Shown here piece by piece: positions 53,259-63,672 of a DNA stretch of 64,000 nucleotides (position 1 is its first letter; every line of letters begins with the position of its first letter). The notes beneath the pieces were generated by a model. The model saw nothing but the letters and a program-made list of their open reading frames with translations, searched no databases and had not been told where the DNA came from. Source of the stretch: Saprospiraceae bacterium. Its GTDB lineage: Bacteria > Bacteroidota > Bacteroidia > Chitinophagales > Saprospiraceae. Both the position numbers and the translations under genes were made by a program. The DNA is taken from the NCBI GenBank assembly GCA_016715985.1, contig JADJXD010000001.1, positions 868,001-932,000 on the forward strand. Direction: 5' to 3'.

Positions 53259-54623
53259 TTGGCACTATTAAAAACCATTTCAGGAATCCGGGGCATCATT
53301 GGCGGTGAGCCGGACAAAAATTTGACACCCGTAGATATTATTGAATGTACCGCAGGCTTTGGTATCTGGTTAAAAAGAAGAGAAAAGCCTTTAAAAATTG
53401 TCGTCGGAAGAGATGGCAGAATAAGTGGTGAAATAGTCAGTCAATTGGCTGTTAATACTTTGCTCTCCATGGGATTTGATGTGGTAGATCTGGGATTATC
53501 CACAACTCCTACCGTTGAGATGATGGTATCTAAATTGGATGCAGGTGCCGGCATTATATTTACCGCCAGCCATAATCCCAAAGAGTGGAATGCTCTTAAA
53601 TTTCTAAACAACTATGGTGAATTTATTTCTGCGGCAGATGGTAAGGAAATCATCGATATCATTAAAGAAAAGAAATTATCCTTTGTATCGGTAGATTATC
53701 TTGGCAAATATTCCAAAGATGATTCTGCGATTGCATATCATATTGATCAGATTTTAAAATACAAACATATTAATGTGGATGCTATCCAATCAGCAGAATT
53801 GTTTGTTATCGTAGACTGTATCAATTCTACCGGAGCGATTTCTATCCCACCACTTTTAGATAAATTGGGTGTCAGATATCATCTTTTGAATGACAACGAT
53901 TTTGGAAATTTTGCTCATAATCCTGAGCCATTACCGGCGCATCTGACACAATTATCCGAGTCAGTTGTACAACATAAGGCACATATGGGTATCAGCGTGG
54001 ATCCGGACGTGGACAGACTTGCTTTTGTAAATGAGGACGGTACAATATTTGGAGAAGAATATACTTTAGTCGCAGTTGCAGATTACATTCTTGGACGGGA
54101 GAAAGGAAATACAGTTTCAAATCTCTCATCTTCCAGAGCACTTGCTGACGTTACTCTCCAACATGGAGGACAATATACTGCTTCCGCAGTCGGAGAAGTA
54201 AATGTAGTCAGTGAAATGAAACGCACAAACGCAATCATCGGAGGAGAAGGAAATGGTGGTGTTATCGTCCCTGAATTACATTACGGCAGAGATGCTCTTG
54301 CTGGGATAGCCATTTTCCTTTCACATTACGCTGAAAAAAAAATGACTATGACACAACTGAAAGCTACTTATCCGGAATATGAAATTATAAAAGACAGATT
54401 GGATTTAACACCCGAATTAAAACTTGACGAAATCTTTGGTAGAATAAAAGAAAAATTCAGTTCTGAAAAGTTGAATGAAACGGACGGATTAAAAGTTGAT
54501 TTCGCTGAAGGTTGGGTGCATATGAGAAAATCAAATACTGAAGAGATAGTCAGAATCTATTGCGAAGCCGGCAATCCTGATACTGCACGATTGCTGATAG
54601 AAAAAGTCAAATCCTGCATATGA
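53259..54623 (+). CDS. glmM: Phosphoglucosamine mutase-type enzyme (GlmM)
   Basis: This is a 454-residue protein with a TTG start. The N-terminus LLKTISGIRGIIGG is typical of GlmM/phosphoglucomutase enzymes. The active-site phosphoserine loop is TASHNPKEWNALKFL, the metal-binding loop DPDVDRLAFV, and a sugar-binding GGEGNGGV is present. It interconverts glucosamine-6-phosphate and glucosamine-1-phosphate for peptidoglycan precursor synthesis. A TACTTTTG promoter-like box lies at 53226-53233. It overlaps the next gene by four bases (ATGA) and heads a dense operon. Confidence 0.88.
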   Translation: MALLKTISGIRGIIGGEPDKNLTPVDIIECTAGFGIWLKRREKPLKIVVGRDGRISGEIVSQLAVNTLLSMGFDVVDLGLSTTPTVEMMVSKLDAGAGIIFTASHNPKEWNALKFLNNYGEFISAADGKEIIDIIKEKKLSFVSVDYLGKYSKDDSAIAYHIDQILKYKHINVDAIQSAELFVIVDCINSTGAISIPPLLDKLGVRYHLLNDNDFGNFAHNPEPLPAHLTQLSESVVQHKAHMGISVDPDVDRLAFVNEDGTIFGEEYTLVAVADYILGREKGNTVSNLSSSRALADVTLQHGGQYTASAVGEVNVVSEMKRTNAIIGGEGNGGVIVPELHYGRDALAGIAIFLSHYAEKKMTMTQLKATYPEYEIIKDRLDLTPELKLDEIFGRIKEKFSSEKLNETDGLKVDFAEGWVHMRKSNTEEIVRIYCEAGNPDTARLLIEKVKSCI

Positions 54624-56098
54624 GTCTTGAAAAATATTTTGATCCATTCCGTCAAAACATCATTGGCATCCGACAGGAGTTTGAATCGCCTTACGGGTTA
54701 AAGAAAATTGTATATGCAGACTGGACTGCCAGTGGACGTATGTACAAACCGATTGAAGATTTAATGATTCAAAAAATTTATCCCTTTGTAGCTAATACAC
54801 ATACTGAAACGAATGTAACCGGCTCTTCAATGACTCTGGCATATAAAAAAGCAAAGGAGATCATCAAAAAACACGTGAACGCCATTGACGGCGACATCCT
54901 GATTTCTTCAAATTCAGGCATGACTGGTGTAGTTAATAAACTCCAACGCATCATTGGAATAAAACTGCACGAAAAATTTCAGGATCGAATTCACTTGTTG
55001 CCGGAAGATCGTCCTGTGATATTTGTCACGCACATGGAGCATCATTCCAATCAGACTTCATGGATTGAAACAACAGGCGATGTTGTCATTATTGGTGCTT
55101 GTAATGAAGGTATGGTAGATCTCAATGATTTTGAAAGTCTGATTCATAAATATAAAGACCGAAAAATCAAAATTGCAGCAATTACTTCCTGTTCAAACGT
55201 AACAGGGATAACCACTCCATATCATAAAATGGCTGCCATGATTCATAAAGCCGGCGGGTACTGTTTTGTGGATTTTGCCTGTTCAGCTCCTTACATCGAC
55301 ATTGATATGCACCCCGTTGAAGCAGATGAATATTTAGATGCCATTTACTTTTCTCCACATAAATTTCTGGGAGGCCCTTCCAGTAGTGGTATTTTGATTT
55401 TTAATCAAAAAATATATACCAATAAAATTCCTGATAATCCAGGTGGTGGTACTGTAGATTGGACCAATCCCTGGGGAGAACATAAGTATCACGAAGAAAT
55501 TGAAGCACGTGAAGATGGCGGAACTCCAGCCTTTCTTCAGACTATCAGAGTTGCGCTATGTATTCAGTTAAAAGAAGAGATGGGAGTCAAAAACATTATA
55601 GCACGTGAGCATGAACTTTTAGATAAAATCTGGTCTAAACTAACCACAATTCCCAATATCAGAATTTTGGCAGATCAACACAAAAGCCGATTGGGTGTCA
55701 TTTCTTTTTATATCGATAATTTGCATTTTAATCTGGCAGTAAAACTACTCAATGACCGTTTTGGGATACAAATGCGAGGCGGCTGTTCCTGTGCCGGGAC
55801 TTACGGTCACTATCTGCTGGAAGTATCACATGAAAAATCAAAAAAACTGACCGACGAAATTTCAAAAGGATTTCTTGCCAACAAACCAGGTTGGGTACGT
55901 ATGTCTGTACATCCCACCACATCAGATGCAGAAATGGATTTCATACTTTCTGCCCTGGAAGAATTGTGCCTTCATCATGAAGACTGGGCAAAGGATTATC
56001 ATTATGACCCACATACAAACGAATTTTATCATAAATCAGGTAAAGAGAATTTAAATTATGTGGATTGTTGGTTTGCAAATAAATTAACATGTTTATAA
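54620..56098 (+). CDS. PLP-dependent class V aminotransferase (cysteine desulfurase-like)
   Basis: This is a 492-residue protein. The Schiff-base Lys is in YFSPHKFLGGPSSSGIL. The fold also shows TNVTGSSMTLAYKKAKEII, HMEHHSNQTSW and a C-terminal cysteine loop RGGCSCAGTYGH. It is longer than the neighbouring cysteine desulfurase (382 aa), with an extended N-terminus (VYADWTASGRMYKPIED). Members of this branch may release sulfur from Cys or act on other amino acids; the substrate is unknown. It overlaps glmM by four bases and abuts the next desulfurase gene without a gap. Confidence 0.88.
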   Translation: MSLEKYFDPFRQNIIGIRQEFESPYGLKKIVYADWTASGRMYKPIEDLMIQKIYPFVANTHTETNVTGSSMTLAYKKAKEIIKKHVNAIDGDILISSNSGMTGVVNKLQRIIGIKLHEKFQDRIHLLPEDRPVIFVTHMEHHSNQTSWIETTGDVVIIGACNEGMVDLNDFESLIHKYKDRKIKIAAITSCSNVTGITTPYHKMAAMIHKAGGYCFVDFACSAPYIDIDMHPVEADEYLDAIYFSPHKFLGGPSSSGILIFNQKIYTNKIPDNPGGGTVDWTNPWGEHKYHEEIEAREDGGTPAFLQTIRVALCIQLKEEMGVKNIIAREHELLDKIWSKLTTIPNIRILADQHKSRLGVISFYIDNLHFNLAVKLLNDRFGIQMRGGCSCAGTYGHYLLEVSHEKSKKLTDEISKGFLANKPGWVRMSVHPTTSDAEMDFILSALEELCLHHEDWAKDYHYDPHTNEFYHKSGKENLNYVDCWFANKLTCL

Positions 56099-57247
56099 AT
56101 GAGAATTTATTTAGATAATGCTTCAACTACTCCCGTACTGCCAGAAGTAATAGAATTGGTGACGAAAGTATTAACTGAAAACTTTGGCAACCCGTCATCT
56201 ATTCATGAGCATGGCAGGAAAGCAAAATCAATCATTGAAAGCTCGCGAAAAATAGTTGCTAAATCGATAAATGCATCCATCGGTGAAGTGTTTTTTACTT
56301 CTTCTGCTACAGAAGCAAACAATATGATTCTGAAAAATGCGGTTCAGGATTTAGGTATTAAAAGAATAATATCTTCCCCAACAGAGCATCATTGTGTATT
56401 GCATTCCCTGGACTATCTGAAAAAACATTTTAATACTGAAATTATTTATCTAACTGTTGACAGAGAAGGTTCTATTGACTATCAGGAATTAGAAAATTTA
56501 TTGAAATCAGACGATCAAAAATCACTGGTAAGCATAATGCATGGTAATAATGAAATTGGCACTATGACAGACATTATTCGGGTAGGAAAAATATGCCTGG
56601 ATTCTAATGCATATTTTCATTGTGACGCAGTTCAGACAGTTGGTAAATATCCTATTGACGTTCAATCTGCTCACATATCTTTTCTGGCAGGATCTGCGCA
56701 TAAGTTTCACGGTCCGAAGGGAACCGGATTTGTATTTGTCAGTAATAATAATATTTTATCACCATTTATACATGGCGGAGCACAGGAACGTAATATGCGG
56801 GCCGGTACAGAAAATATTTCGGGAATTGCAGGAATGTCTTTGGCGTTGGATATAGCCATTCGCAATATGGAAATTAACCGTAAAAAAACTGAAAGCCTAA
56901 AAACACATTTCAAACAACAATTATCAAAATATTTATTTGATATCAGTTATAATGGGAGACAGGATGAAATGTCAATGAGTCATGTGCTGAGCGTTTCATT
57001 TCCTCCCGGACCAAAAGCAGATATGTTGGTAATGAATTTGGATATAGCCGGCATATCAGCATCCTCCGGAAGTGCCTGCAGTGCGGGAATCGAAGAAGAT
57101 TCTCATGTATTACAGGCGATTGGTCATGATCGGGACAGAAAAACGATCAGATTTTCATTTTCTCATTTCAATAATCTTGAAGAAGTGGATTTTGTGGTCG
57201 AGCAATTAAAAACGATGACACCCATAAAAACTGTTGTGGCATCATGA
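56099..57247 (+). CDS. Cysteine desulfurase (NifS/IscS family)
   Basis: This is a 382-residue protein. IYLDNASTTPVLPEV is the family N-terminus. The PLP-binding Lys is in SAHKFHGPKGTGFVF, and the catalytic Cys loop SSGSACSAG lies near the C-terminus. It converts cysteine to alanine and delivers sulfur for Fe-S clusters and thiolated tRNA. It starts right after the stop of the class V aminotransferase and overlaps ribD by four bases (ATGA), so the five genes from glmM to nth are translationally coupled. No iscU/sufU partner is visible here. Confidence 0.92.
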   Translation: MRIYLDNASTTPVLPEVIELVTKVLTENFGNPSSIHEHGRKAKSIIESSRKIVAKSINASIGEVFFTSSATEANNMILKNAVQDLGIKRIISSPTEHHCVLHSLDYLKKHFNTEIIYLTVDREGSIDYQELENLLKSDDQKSLVSIMHGNNEIGTMTDIIRVGKICLDSNAYFHCDAVQTVGKYPIDVQSAHISFLAGSAHKFHGPKGTGFVFVSNNNILSPFIHGGAQERNMRAGTENISGIAGMSLALDIAIRNMEINRKKTESLKTHFKQQLSKYLFDISYNGRQDEMSMSHVLSVSFPPGPKADMLVMNLDIAGISASSGSACSAGIEEDSHVLQAIGHDRDRKTIRFSFSHFNNLEEVDFVVEQLKTMTPIKTVVAS

Positions 57248-58290
57248 CTGAGCATGAAATTTTTATGCAGCGTTGTTTTGATCTGGCAAATCTTGCCGGC
57301 AATAGGACCCGAACAAACCCTAAAGTAGGTGCTGTAATCGTGTATGAAGGCAACATAATCGGTGAAGGTTATCATAAAGAGTATGGTGGTCCTCATGCAG
57401 AGATTGAAGCATTGAACAACGTATCGGATCGCCATAAATCACTTATCCCTAAATCAACTCTTTATATAAATCTTGAACCATGTGCCCATCACGGTAAAAC
57501 GCCACCATGTGTATTCCGAATCAAAGAAGAAGGTATTCGTAAAGTGGTCATTTCCTGCCAGGATCCCAATCCGTTGGTGGCAGGTAAAGGCGTAGAAATA
57601 TTAAAAGAATCCGGTGTTGTAATAATAACTGATGTTTTGTTGAATGAAGGATTAAAAATGATTGCTCCTTTTAAAGCACATCTCAACAGCAGACCTTACA
57701 TCATTCTGAAATGGGCAAAATCAAAAGATAATTTTATTGGAAAATCAGGTGAAAGAGTTCAACTGTCTTCACAGGCCACTTCCATATTGACACATAAATG
57801 GAGAAGTGAATGTGATGGAATCCTGGTGGGTAAAAATACAGTTGTAACCGACAATCCGGAGTTGACAACCAGAAGACACCCCGGAGATAATCCTGTAAGA
57901 ATCATCCTGGATAGTAATCCGGAAATAATAAACGGACATTATAACGTTCTAATTGATGTTTTTAAAACTATAATTTTTAATGAAATGAAAGAAGAAAGTT
58001 TTCATAATAAGGAATTCATTAAAATCCATGATTTAAAAAACAATTTGAAATCAGTAGTTCATCAATTATTTAATAGAGGTATATTAAATATTCTTGTTGA
58101 AGGTGGAAGTAAAGTGCTTCATTCATTTATTGATGAAAATCTTTGGGATGAAGCCAGGATTATTTCAACTCCAAAGGTATTATTTGAAGGAGTCAGAGCT
58201 CCTGACGTGGAAGGTAAATTGGAATCAGAGATGGTCATCGGCCCCGATGAAATAGTTTATGTCAGAAATAGGTCCCCTTATTATGTATAA
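57244..58290 (+). CDS. ribD: Bifunctional riboflavin biosynthesis deaminase/reductase RibD
   Basis: This is a 348-residue protein. The N-terminal deaminase has GPHAEIEAL-type (GGPHAEIEALNN) and the zinc motif LYINLEPCAHHGKTPPC. The C-terminal reductase half (about 150-348) has RPYIILKWAKSKDNFIG and ILVEGGSKVLHSF. It deaminates and then reduces the pyrimidine intermediate in riboflavin synthesis. It overlaps the cysteine desulfurase by four bases and the nth gene by eight. No other rib genes are adjacent, so the pathway is dispersed. Confidence 0.95.
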   Translation: MTEHEIFMQRCFDLANLAGNRTRTNPKVGAVIVYEGNIIGEGYHKEYGGPHAEIEALNNVSDRHKSLIPKSTLYINLEPCAHHGKTPPCVFRIKEEGIRKVVISCQDPNPLVAGKGVEILKESGVVIITDVLLNEGLKMIAPFKAHLNSRPYIILKWAKSKDNFIGKSGERVQLSSQATSILTHKWRSECDGILVGKNTVVTDNPELTTRRHPGDNPVRIILDSNPEIINGHYNVLIDVFKTIIFNEMKEESFHNKEFIKIHDLKNNLKSVVHQLFNRGILNILVEGGSKVLHSFIDENLWDEARIISTPKVLFEGVRAPDVEGKLESEMVIGPDEIVYVRNRSPYYV

Positions 58291-58921
58291 AACCAGAAAA
58301 TCCAAAGCACTTTTTGTTTCAGAAACACTTGAAAAATTATATCCGGAGACACCCATTCCGTTAGATCATTCCGATCCTTATACATTATTAATAGCAGTAT
58401 TACTCTCAGCCCAATGTACAGATGTCCGGGTAAACCAGATCACTCCAATATTATTTGATAAGGCGAATAATCCTTTTGATATGATATTGATGACTGTGGA
58501 TGAAATTCAAAATATCATCAGGCCTTGCGGGTTGTCTCCTGCAAAATCTAAAGCAATTTATGGATTATCTCAAATTTTAATAGATAAGTTTAATGGCCAG
58601 GTACCTGACTCCTTTGAAGAATTGGAAAAATTGCCCGGTGTAGGACACAAAACTGCATCTGTCGTAATGTCACAGGCATTCGGTGTACCGGCATTTCCCG
58701 TGGATACGCATATCCATAGACTTGCATACAGGTGGTGCCTGAGTACCGGAAAAAATGTAGAAAAAACTGAAAGAGACCTTAAGGCGATTTTTCCTAAAGA
58801 TACGTGGAATAAACTACATCTTCAGATCATATTCTTCGGCAGGGAGTATTGCCCGGCAAGAGGACATATCATTGACAACTGCCCGATTTGTAGCGAAATA
58901 GGAAGAAAAGCTATTAAATAA
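58283..58921 (+). CDS. nth: Endonuclease III (Nth), lacking the full Fe-S ligand set
   Basis: I choose the ATG at 58283 (MYKTRKSKALFVSETLEKLYPETPIPL), overlapping the ribD stop by eight bases. An ATG at 58259 would add eight residues. It has the helix-hairpin-helix LPGVGHKTASVV with the catalytic Lys, and the catalytic Asp in FPVDTHIHRLAYRW. The enzyme is a DNA glycosylase/AP lyase for oxidised pyrimidines. The C-terminal cluster loop is C-x9-C-x2-C (EYCPARGHIIDNCPIC) with no fourth Cys, so a normal [4Fe-4S] cluster is doubtful. Loss of the cluster is known in parts of this phylum. Confidence 0.92.
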   Translation: MYKTRKSKALFVSETLEKLYPETPIPLDHSDPYTLLIAVLLSAQCTDVRVNQITPILFDKANNPFDMILMTVDEIQNIIRPCGLSPAKSKAIYGLSQILIDKFNGQVPDSFEELEKLPGVGHKTASVVMSQAFGVPAFPVDTHIHRLAYRWCLSTGKNVEKTERDLKAIFPKDTWNKLHLQIIFFGREYCPARGHIIDNCPICSEIGRKAIK

Positions 58922-58946
58922 ATAAAATAAATTTACTTCATTTCCT

Positions 58947-61900
58947 TTATTTTTGAATAATCATTTTTCGAATGATCACACCTGTTGAAGTTGTGCATTT
59001 TACCAGATAGGTTCCGGCAAGATAATCATTACAATTAATGTTCCTGACATACCCGCCTTGTTCGACTTTGAATTTCTCTTTATTCAACTGCCTCCCTGAA
59101 ATATCCGATATAGACAATTCAACTTCCTGGTCAGTTATCCCTTGTAATGAAACATTAAAAGAGCCACTATTGGGATTGGGGTAAATAATAATATTTCCTG
59201 AAATATTTTGATCATATGTTGAAGAAAATATAATATCGACCTGTTGTGAAATAGTATCTGAACCACATGGGTTGGCAACAATTAATTGAACAATATAAAT
59301 ACCTGATTTTGTATAAGTATGTACTGGATTTTTCATGGCACTATAACTTGATTCCGGTGTTGCATTAGGATCACCAAAATTCCACAAATAATTATTGACC
59401 TCAGTTCCGATATACTGGAAATTTACTGCTCCTTCTTCAATAGTGTAATCAAATGAGGCAACAGGAAATCCATAAACCTTCACAGCATCATTCATAGCTA
59501 TTGTTCCATTACCATAATCATTAGTGACTACTAAAGTGACGTTATATTCTCCCGGCACTTCATACACAACAATTGGATTTTGCTCATTTGAAATATTTGG
59601 GGTGCCTCCTTCAAATGTCCATGACCATTGTGTCGGTTCATTGGTTGACATATCTGAAAAAGCTACTTCCATAGGACCACATCCGGATGAAACAGATTGC
59701 TGAATTAACACAACCGGCAAACGTAAATCAACCATCACTTCTTGTGAAAAGACACTCTCACCACACTCATTCTCTGCTTCAAGCGTTATTGTGAAAGTTC
59801 CCTCTTCCTGATATTGATGAGAAGGATTCAATTCAGACGAAATAAAACCATCACCAAAGTCCCAAAGGTAACTGTCAGCACCTGAAGTGTTATTTTGGAC
59901 TGCCACTGTATTTGCATTCTGTGTAGTTGCAAATTGTGCTGCCGGAATAGTATTTACATTTATGGAATTAAGAAATGAATATTCCGAAGAGCCAAACTCA
60001 TTAAATACCTGCAGAACAACATTGTAATTACCCGCTTGGGTATATTGTACCACAGGTGTCTCTTCTGTCGAAGTAGCAGGATTTCCTCCTTCAAATTGCC
60101 AGAAATAAGAATCTGCATTGGTGGATGTACTGATATAACTAATCTCATTTCCGGCGCAAATTTCGGTTAAATCAGATTGAAACAACGCAATAGGATAAAC
60201 ACTGATTACAACAGGCTGTGTAAGTGACGTTGTGGAAGCACCACATTCATTTGTGTTGGTTTGTGTGATCTGATACAGACCGTTTTGTGGTGCAAAAAAC
60301 TGGACTGAGTTGCCTGTCAATTCCACCTGCTGATCACCATAAATAATAAACCAGTCGGTCTGAATTGAACCTGTACCGGTATTACTCAACTGAATAATAT
60401 TTCCATCTGTTGTAGCAGAAATGCCGGTTGAAGGGATATCATTTACAACAATATAATTGTCTATCACCGATGTATTCTGCCCTGCCGGATTGGTCACTGT
60501 TAGCGTCACCGGATATGAACCTGCTGAACTGTATATCACGGATGGATTTTGTGCATTTGATACAGCAGGTGTACCGCCTTCAAACGTCCATAACCAGGAA
60601 GTCACAGATGCAGGTACCTGGCTGTTAAACTGAACTAAAGAAGGAAGACATATCTCGGTATTTGATGCCGAAAAAGATACATCCGGAATAACAAAAACAT
60701 TAATTAAAGCAGAAAAACTATTTTCTCCACAATAATTTGTTGAAGTCAATTCAACCAAATACTGACCTTCTGATGTATAAATGTGACTTGGATTCATACC
60801 TTGACCCTGAAGCCCGTCCCCAAAATTCCATTGTAAATCAGCACCATTTAATACCTGCGATGTAAACTGTACTGTATATTCATCTATTAAGGATGTAAAA
60901 GCAACGGAAGGAATACTACTTACTTCTACATAGTTTTCCAAAAACAAAGTATCAGATCCAAAATTGTTTGAGGCAATTAAAGTTACGTTATAGTTTCCGG
61001 AAACAGCATATATTACATTGGGATTAGCAATCGTAGAAGTAGCTGGTGTTCCTCCTTCAAAAATCCATTGGATAGTAGAAGGTGAATTATTGGTTGTACT
61101 TTGATATTGGACAGTTCCACCTTCACAAATCTGATTATTTCCTGATATGACAAATGAAGCATGCGGAGCTAAAGAAATCGAAATTTCATATGTAACAGAC
61201 CTGATCCCGCAGCCATTACTTGATATCAACTCTACATAATAAATACCTCCTGTTTGATAGGTATGTGAAGGATTCAAATCTGTACTGGTAGTATTATCCC
61301 CGAAATTCCACGTATAATTATTTGAATGTAATGATAAATTTTCGAAAGTAACCGTTCCGCCGTTTATGGTATAGCTAAAATCAGGTACCGGAAGTGGATT
61401 CACCGTAATAAAGGATGGAACTGTTTTGGTGTTGCTACCTGCCTGATTAGTCACTGTAAGGGCAACATTAAAAATACCGTGATTCAGATAGGTTACCTGA
61501 GGGTTATCAAAAATAGATGAAGCTGGATTGCCGCCTGGAAAATTCCATTGAAAAGTAACTGCATTACTCGATGATGTACTTTGAAACTGTACCGCACTTT
61601 CCTGACAAACCGTTGTAGGTGTTGCTGTAAAATCAGCAGTAGGATAAGTTAATACCACAACCTGTTGTGTAGAAGTAGCAATGCCACAGCTTCCTGTTAT
61701 GGTTAATGTCACTGTATAAGTTCCGTCAGCTATATATGTATGTGATGGAAAAGGTAACGTACTGGTTGCTCCATCCCCAAAATTCCACAAATAAGACTGA
61801 GCTCCTGCCCCACTGTAATTAAAAAATACAGTTCGGTTTGTTAGATTAGTACTATAGAAAAATTCTGCAAAAGGTCCCGGACTGGTTGTAATGATATTAT

Positions 61901-63308
61901 TCACCGTTTTGGTATTACTTCCTCCCGGTCCGGAAATAGTTAAGGTCGCCCCAAAGGTTCCTAAGACATTGTAAGTCACTAAAGGATTGGCCAATGTACT
62001 GGTGGATGGTGTACCGCCCGGAAAACTCCAGAGCCTGGTCGATGCGCCTGTAGATGCATCTGTATATTGAACCTGTCCGGGGATGCATTGAGAAATAACA
62101 TTGTAAGTAAAATTTGCCAAAGGTGCCGATACAGGTGTACAGGTAGAAAGACATGAAGCACTGAGATATTCAGATTGAATGGCATTAATGGACAATGAAG
62201 ACCAGGTTGTGGTGTTATTAACAGCCGGAGCCATGATAAAACCAGATCCGACGCCGTCGTGCTCAGCACTAAAATTGTGTCCAACTTCATGGGCCATCAA
62301 CACTCTCTTAAAATTTGCATTGGAAGTAAAATCCTGAAGAACATTATACCTGAATGATGAACACAATACTCCTTGACCAAAAGCAATTCCAACTACATTA
62401 TCATTTAAATTTCTCCTTGTCCATAAAGACGCCAGGTTATGTGTCTGATTTAGTCCTCCTCCGAGTGCCCAACTTCTGAAAGAAAACAAAAGTGTATTTG
62501 GGTCAGTACTAGTTGTCCACGGATCGCAGGTAGAGCAGGATGATATCCACTGCTGTTGCATCTGAAACTGGATTTCATCCGCAAATTCGTTGTCATAATT
62601 TCCTTGTACATTATTTAATACACCAATATTATGATTCTGTACACCTACAGCTCCTCCGTATTGAGTAAACATAGAAAAATCAGATGCAGTAGAGTATAAT
62701 ATGAGATAACAACCACCCGGCATCCTCTCGCCAGATGACTGATGACTTCTTTTTATTTTTTCAGTTTCTGACCTGACTTCTTCATAGCCGCATTTTTTTT
62801 CCAATCCGGGACGGATATCTTTTGCGCTATACAAGACGTATTCATCAGCTTTAGCGTTTTGAACAAAATGACTTACGGGCTCTATATTATAATATTCATT
62901 GCCCGCCATTATATATCCATAAATAAAATTGTGGTTGAAAGTCAGACTCACCTTACTTTCAGGCCTTCCGATGACATAACCCTTCATTGGAAGAGCACTA
63001 AACCCTCTGGTATGTTCGACACCATTTTCGGTAGCGATACTGGTAACATAATCCGGTCCTAATACACCGGAATTTTCAAGATAAAGATTCCAGACTCTTC
63101 CGTTTCCGAGATCAAGTGTATATTCATTATTCCTGTCTGCGGACTTAATCTGATTATAAATCATTGCTGAATTAATATTCAACACTTCGTAATCGGAAAA
63201 TTGCTCTTCCAAAGCTTGGTATTCAATAATACTTTGAGAAGTCAAATAACCGGTTGAAAAAAACAATACGGCGATGAATATCCGTGTTATACGCAAGAAT
63301 AGCTGCAT
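58947..63308 (-). CDS. Secreted reprolysin-like metalloprotease with twelve PKD-type domains and T9SS sorting domain
   Basis: The start at 63308 (MQLFLRITRIFIAVLFFSTGYL) gives a proper signal peptide; the frame extends 16 residues further upstream to 63356. A propeptide-like region leads to a metalloprotease domain with HEVGHNFSAEHD (three zinc-binding His) and a Met-turn GFIMAPAV. Twelve PKD-type domains of about 80 residues follow in alternating types: WxFEGGTP...NPxVxY units and WNFGDG...NPSHxY units, six pairs in all. The eighth unit has lost its WNFGDG core. The C-terminus (IIIYPNPNSGSFNVSL ... GTYLVKC) is a type A T9SS sorting domain. It is probably surface-attached or secreted and degrades protein. 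Confidence 0.92.
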   Translation of the reverse strand: MQLFLRITRIFIAVLFFSTGYLTSQSIIEYQALEEQFSDYEVLNINSAMIYNQIKSADRNNEYTLDLGNGRVWNLYLENSGVLGPDYVTSIATENGVEHTRGFSALPMKGYVIGRPESKVSLTFNHNFIYGYIMAGNEYYNIEPVSHFVQNAKADEYVLYSAKDIRPGLEKKCGYEEVRSETEKIKRSHQSSGERMPGGCYLILYSTASDFSMFTQYGGAVGVQNHNIGVLNNVQGNYDNEFADEIQFQMQQQWISSCSTCDPWTTSTDPNTLLFSFRSWALGGGLNQTHNLASLWTRRNLNDNVVGIAFGQGVLCSSFRYNVLQDFTSNANFKRVLMAHEVGHNFSAEHDGVGSGFIMAPAVNNTTTWSSLSINAIQSEYLSASCLSTCTPVSAPLANFTYNVISQCIPGQVQYTDASTGASTRLWSFPGGTPSTSTLANPLVTYNVLGTFGATLTISGPGGSNTKTVNNIITTSPGPFAEFFYSTNLTNRTVFFNYSGAGAQSYLWNFGDGATSTLPFPSHTYIADGTYTVTLTITGSCGIATSTQQVVVLTYPTADFTATPTTVCQESAVQFQSTSSSNAVTFQWNFPGGNPASSIFDNPQVTYLNHGIFNVALTVTNQAGSNTKTVPSFITVNPLPVPDFSYTINGGTVTFENLSLHSNNYTWNFGDNTTSTDLNPSHTYQTGGIYYVELISSNGCGIRSVTYEISISLAPHASFVISGNNQICEGGTVQYQSTTNNSPSTIQWIFEGGTPATSTIANPNVIYAVSGNYNVTLIASNNFGSDTLFLENYVEVSSIPSVAFTSLIDEYTVQFTSQVLNGADLQWNFGDGLQGQGMNPSHIYTSEGQYLVELTSTNYCGENSFSALINVFVIPDVSFSASNTEICLPSLVQFNSQVPASVTSWLWTFEGGTPAVSNAQNPSVIYSSAGSYPVTLTVTNPAGQNTSVIDNYIVVNDIPSTGISATTDGNIIQLSNTGTGSIQTDWFIIYGDQQVELTGNSVQFFAPQNGLYQITQTNTNECGASTTSLTQPVVISVYPIALFQSDLTEICAGNEISYISTSTNADSYFWQFEGGNPATSTEETPVVQYTQAGNYNVVLQVFNEFGSSEYSFLNSINVNTIPAAQFATTQNANTVAVQNNTSGADSYLWDFGDGFISSELNPSHQYQEEGTFTITLEAENECGESVFSQEVMVDLRLPVVLIQQSVSSGCGPMEVAFSDMSTNEPTQWSWTFEGGTPNISNEQNPIVVYEVPGEYNVTLVVTNDYGNGTIAMNDAVKVYGFPVASFDYTIEEGAVNFQYIGTEVNNYLWNFGDPNATPESSYSAMKNPVHTYTKSGIYIVQLIVANPCGSDTISQQVDIIFSSTYDQNISGNIIIYPNPNSGSFNVSLQGITDQEVELSISDISGRQLNKEKFKVEQGGYVRNINCNDYLAGTYLVKCTTSTGVIIRKMIIQK

Positions 63309-63672
63309 TTTAAAGGTTGCTGTTAAGTTATAAAATAAGCGAAAACAATATTGCAAGGGATTGAACTGAAAAGAGGCACAAAATAGAAAAAATTTATAAT
63401 CTATTAAAATTATTATTTAAAATAGATGCCAATTTCTTTTAATGTGTCTTTTGTACTACTAATCAAATCATATATATAAAAGATTCAAAAACCTTCATCT
63501 TTCAGTTAAAGCATTCATCTTTGAAAAGACACCAAAATGGCTATTAACCTCCATGTTTCTTTATGAATGTTGAAGTAATTTATTCATATCCAAATACTTG
63601 AAGTGAAACAAAACCATGAATTTCAACCGCTGGAGTTATTTATAAATGAATTAATATTCCTTTATTAAAAGC

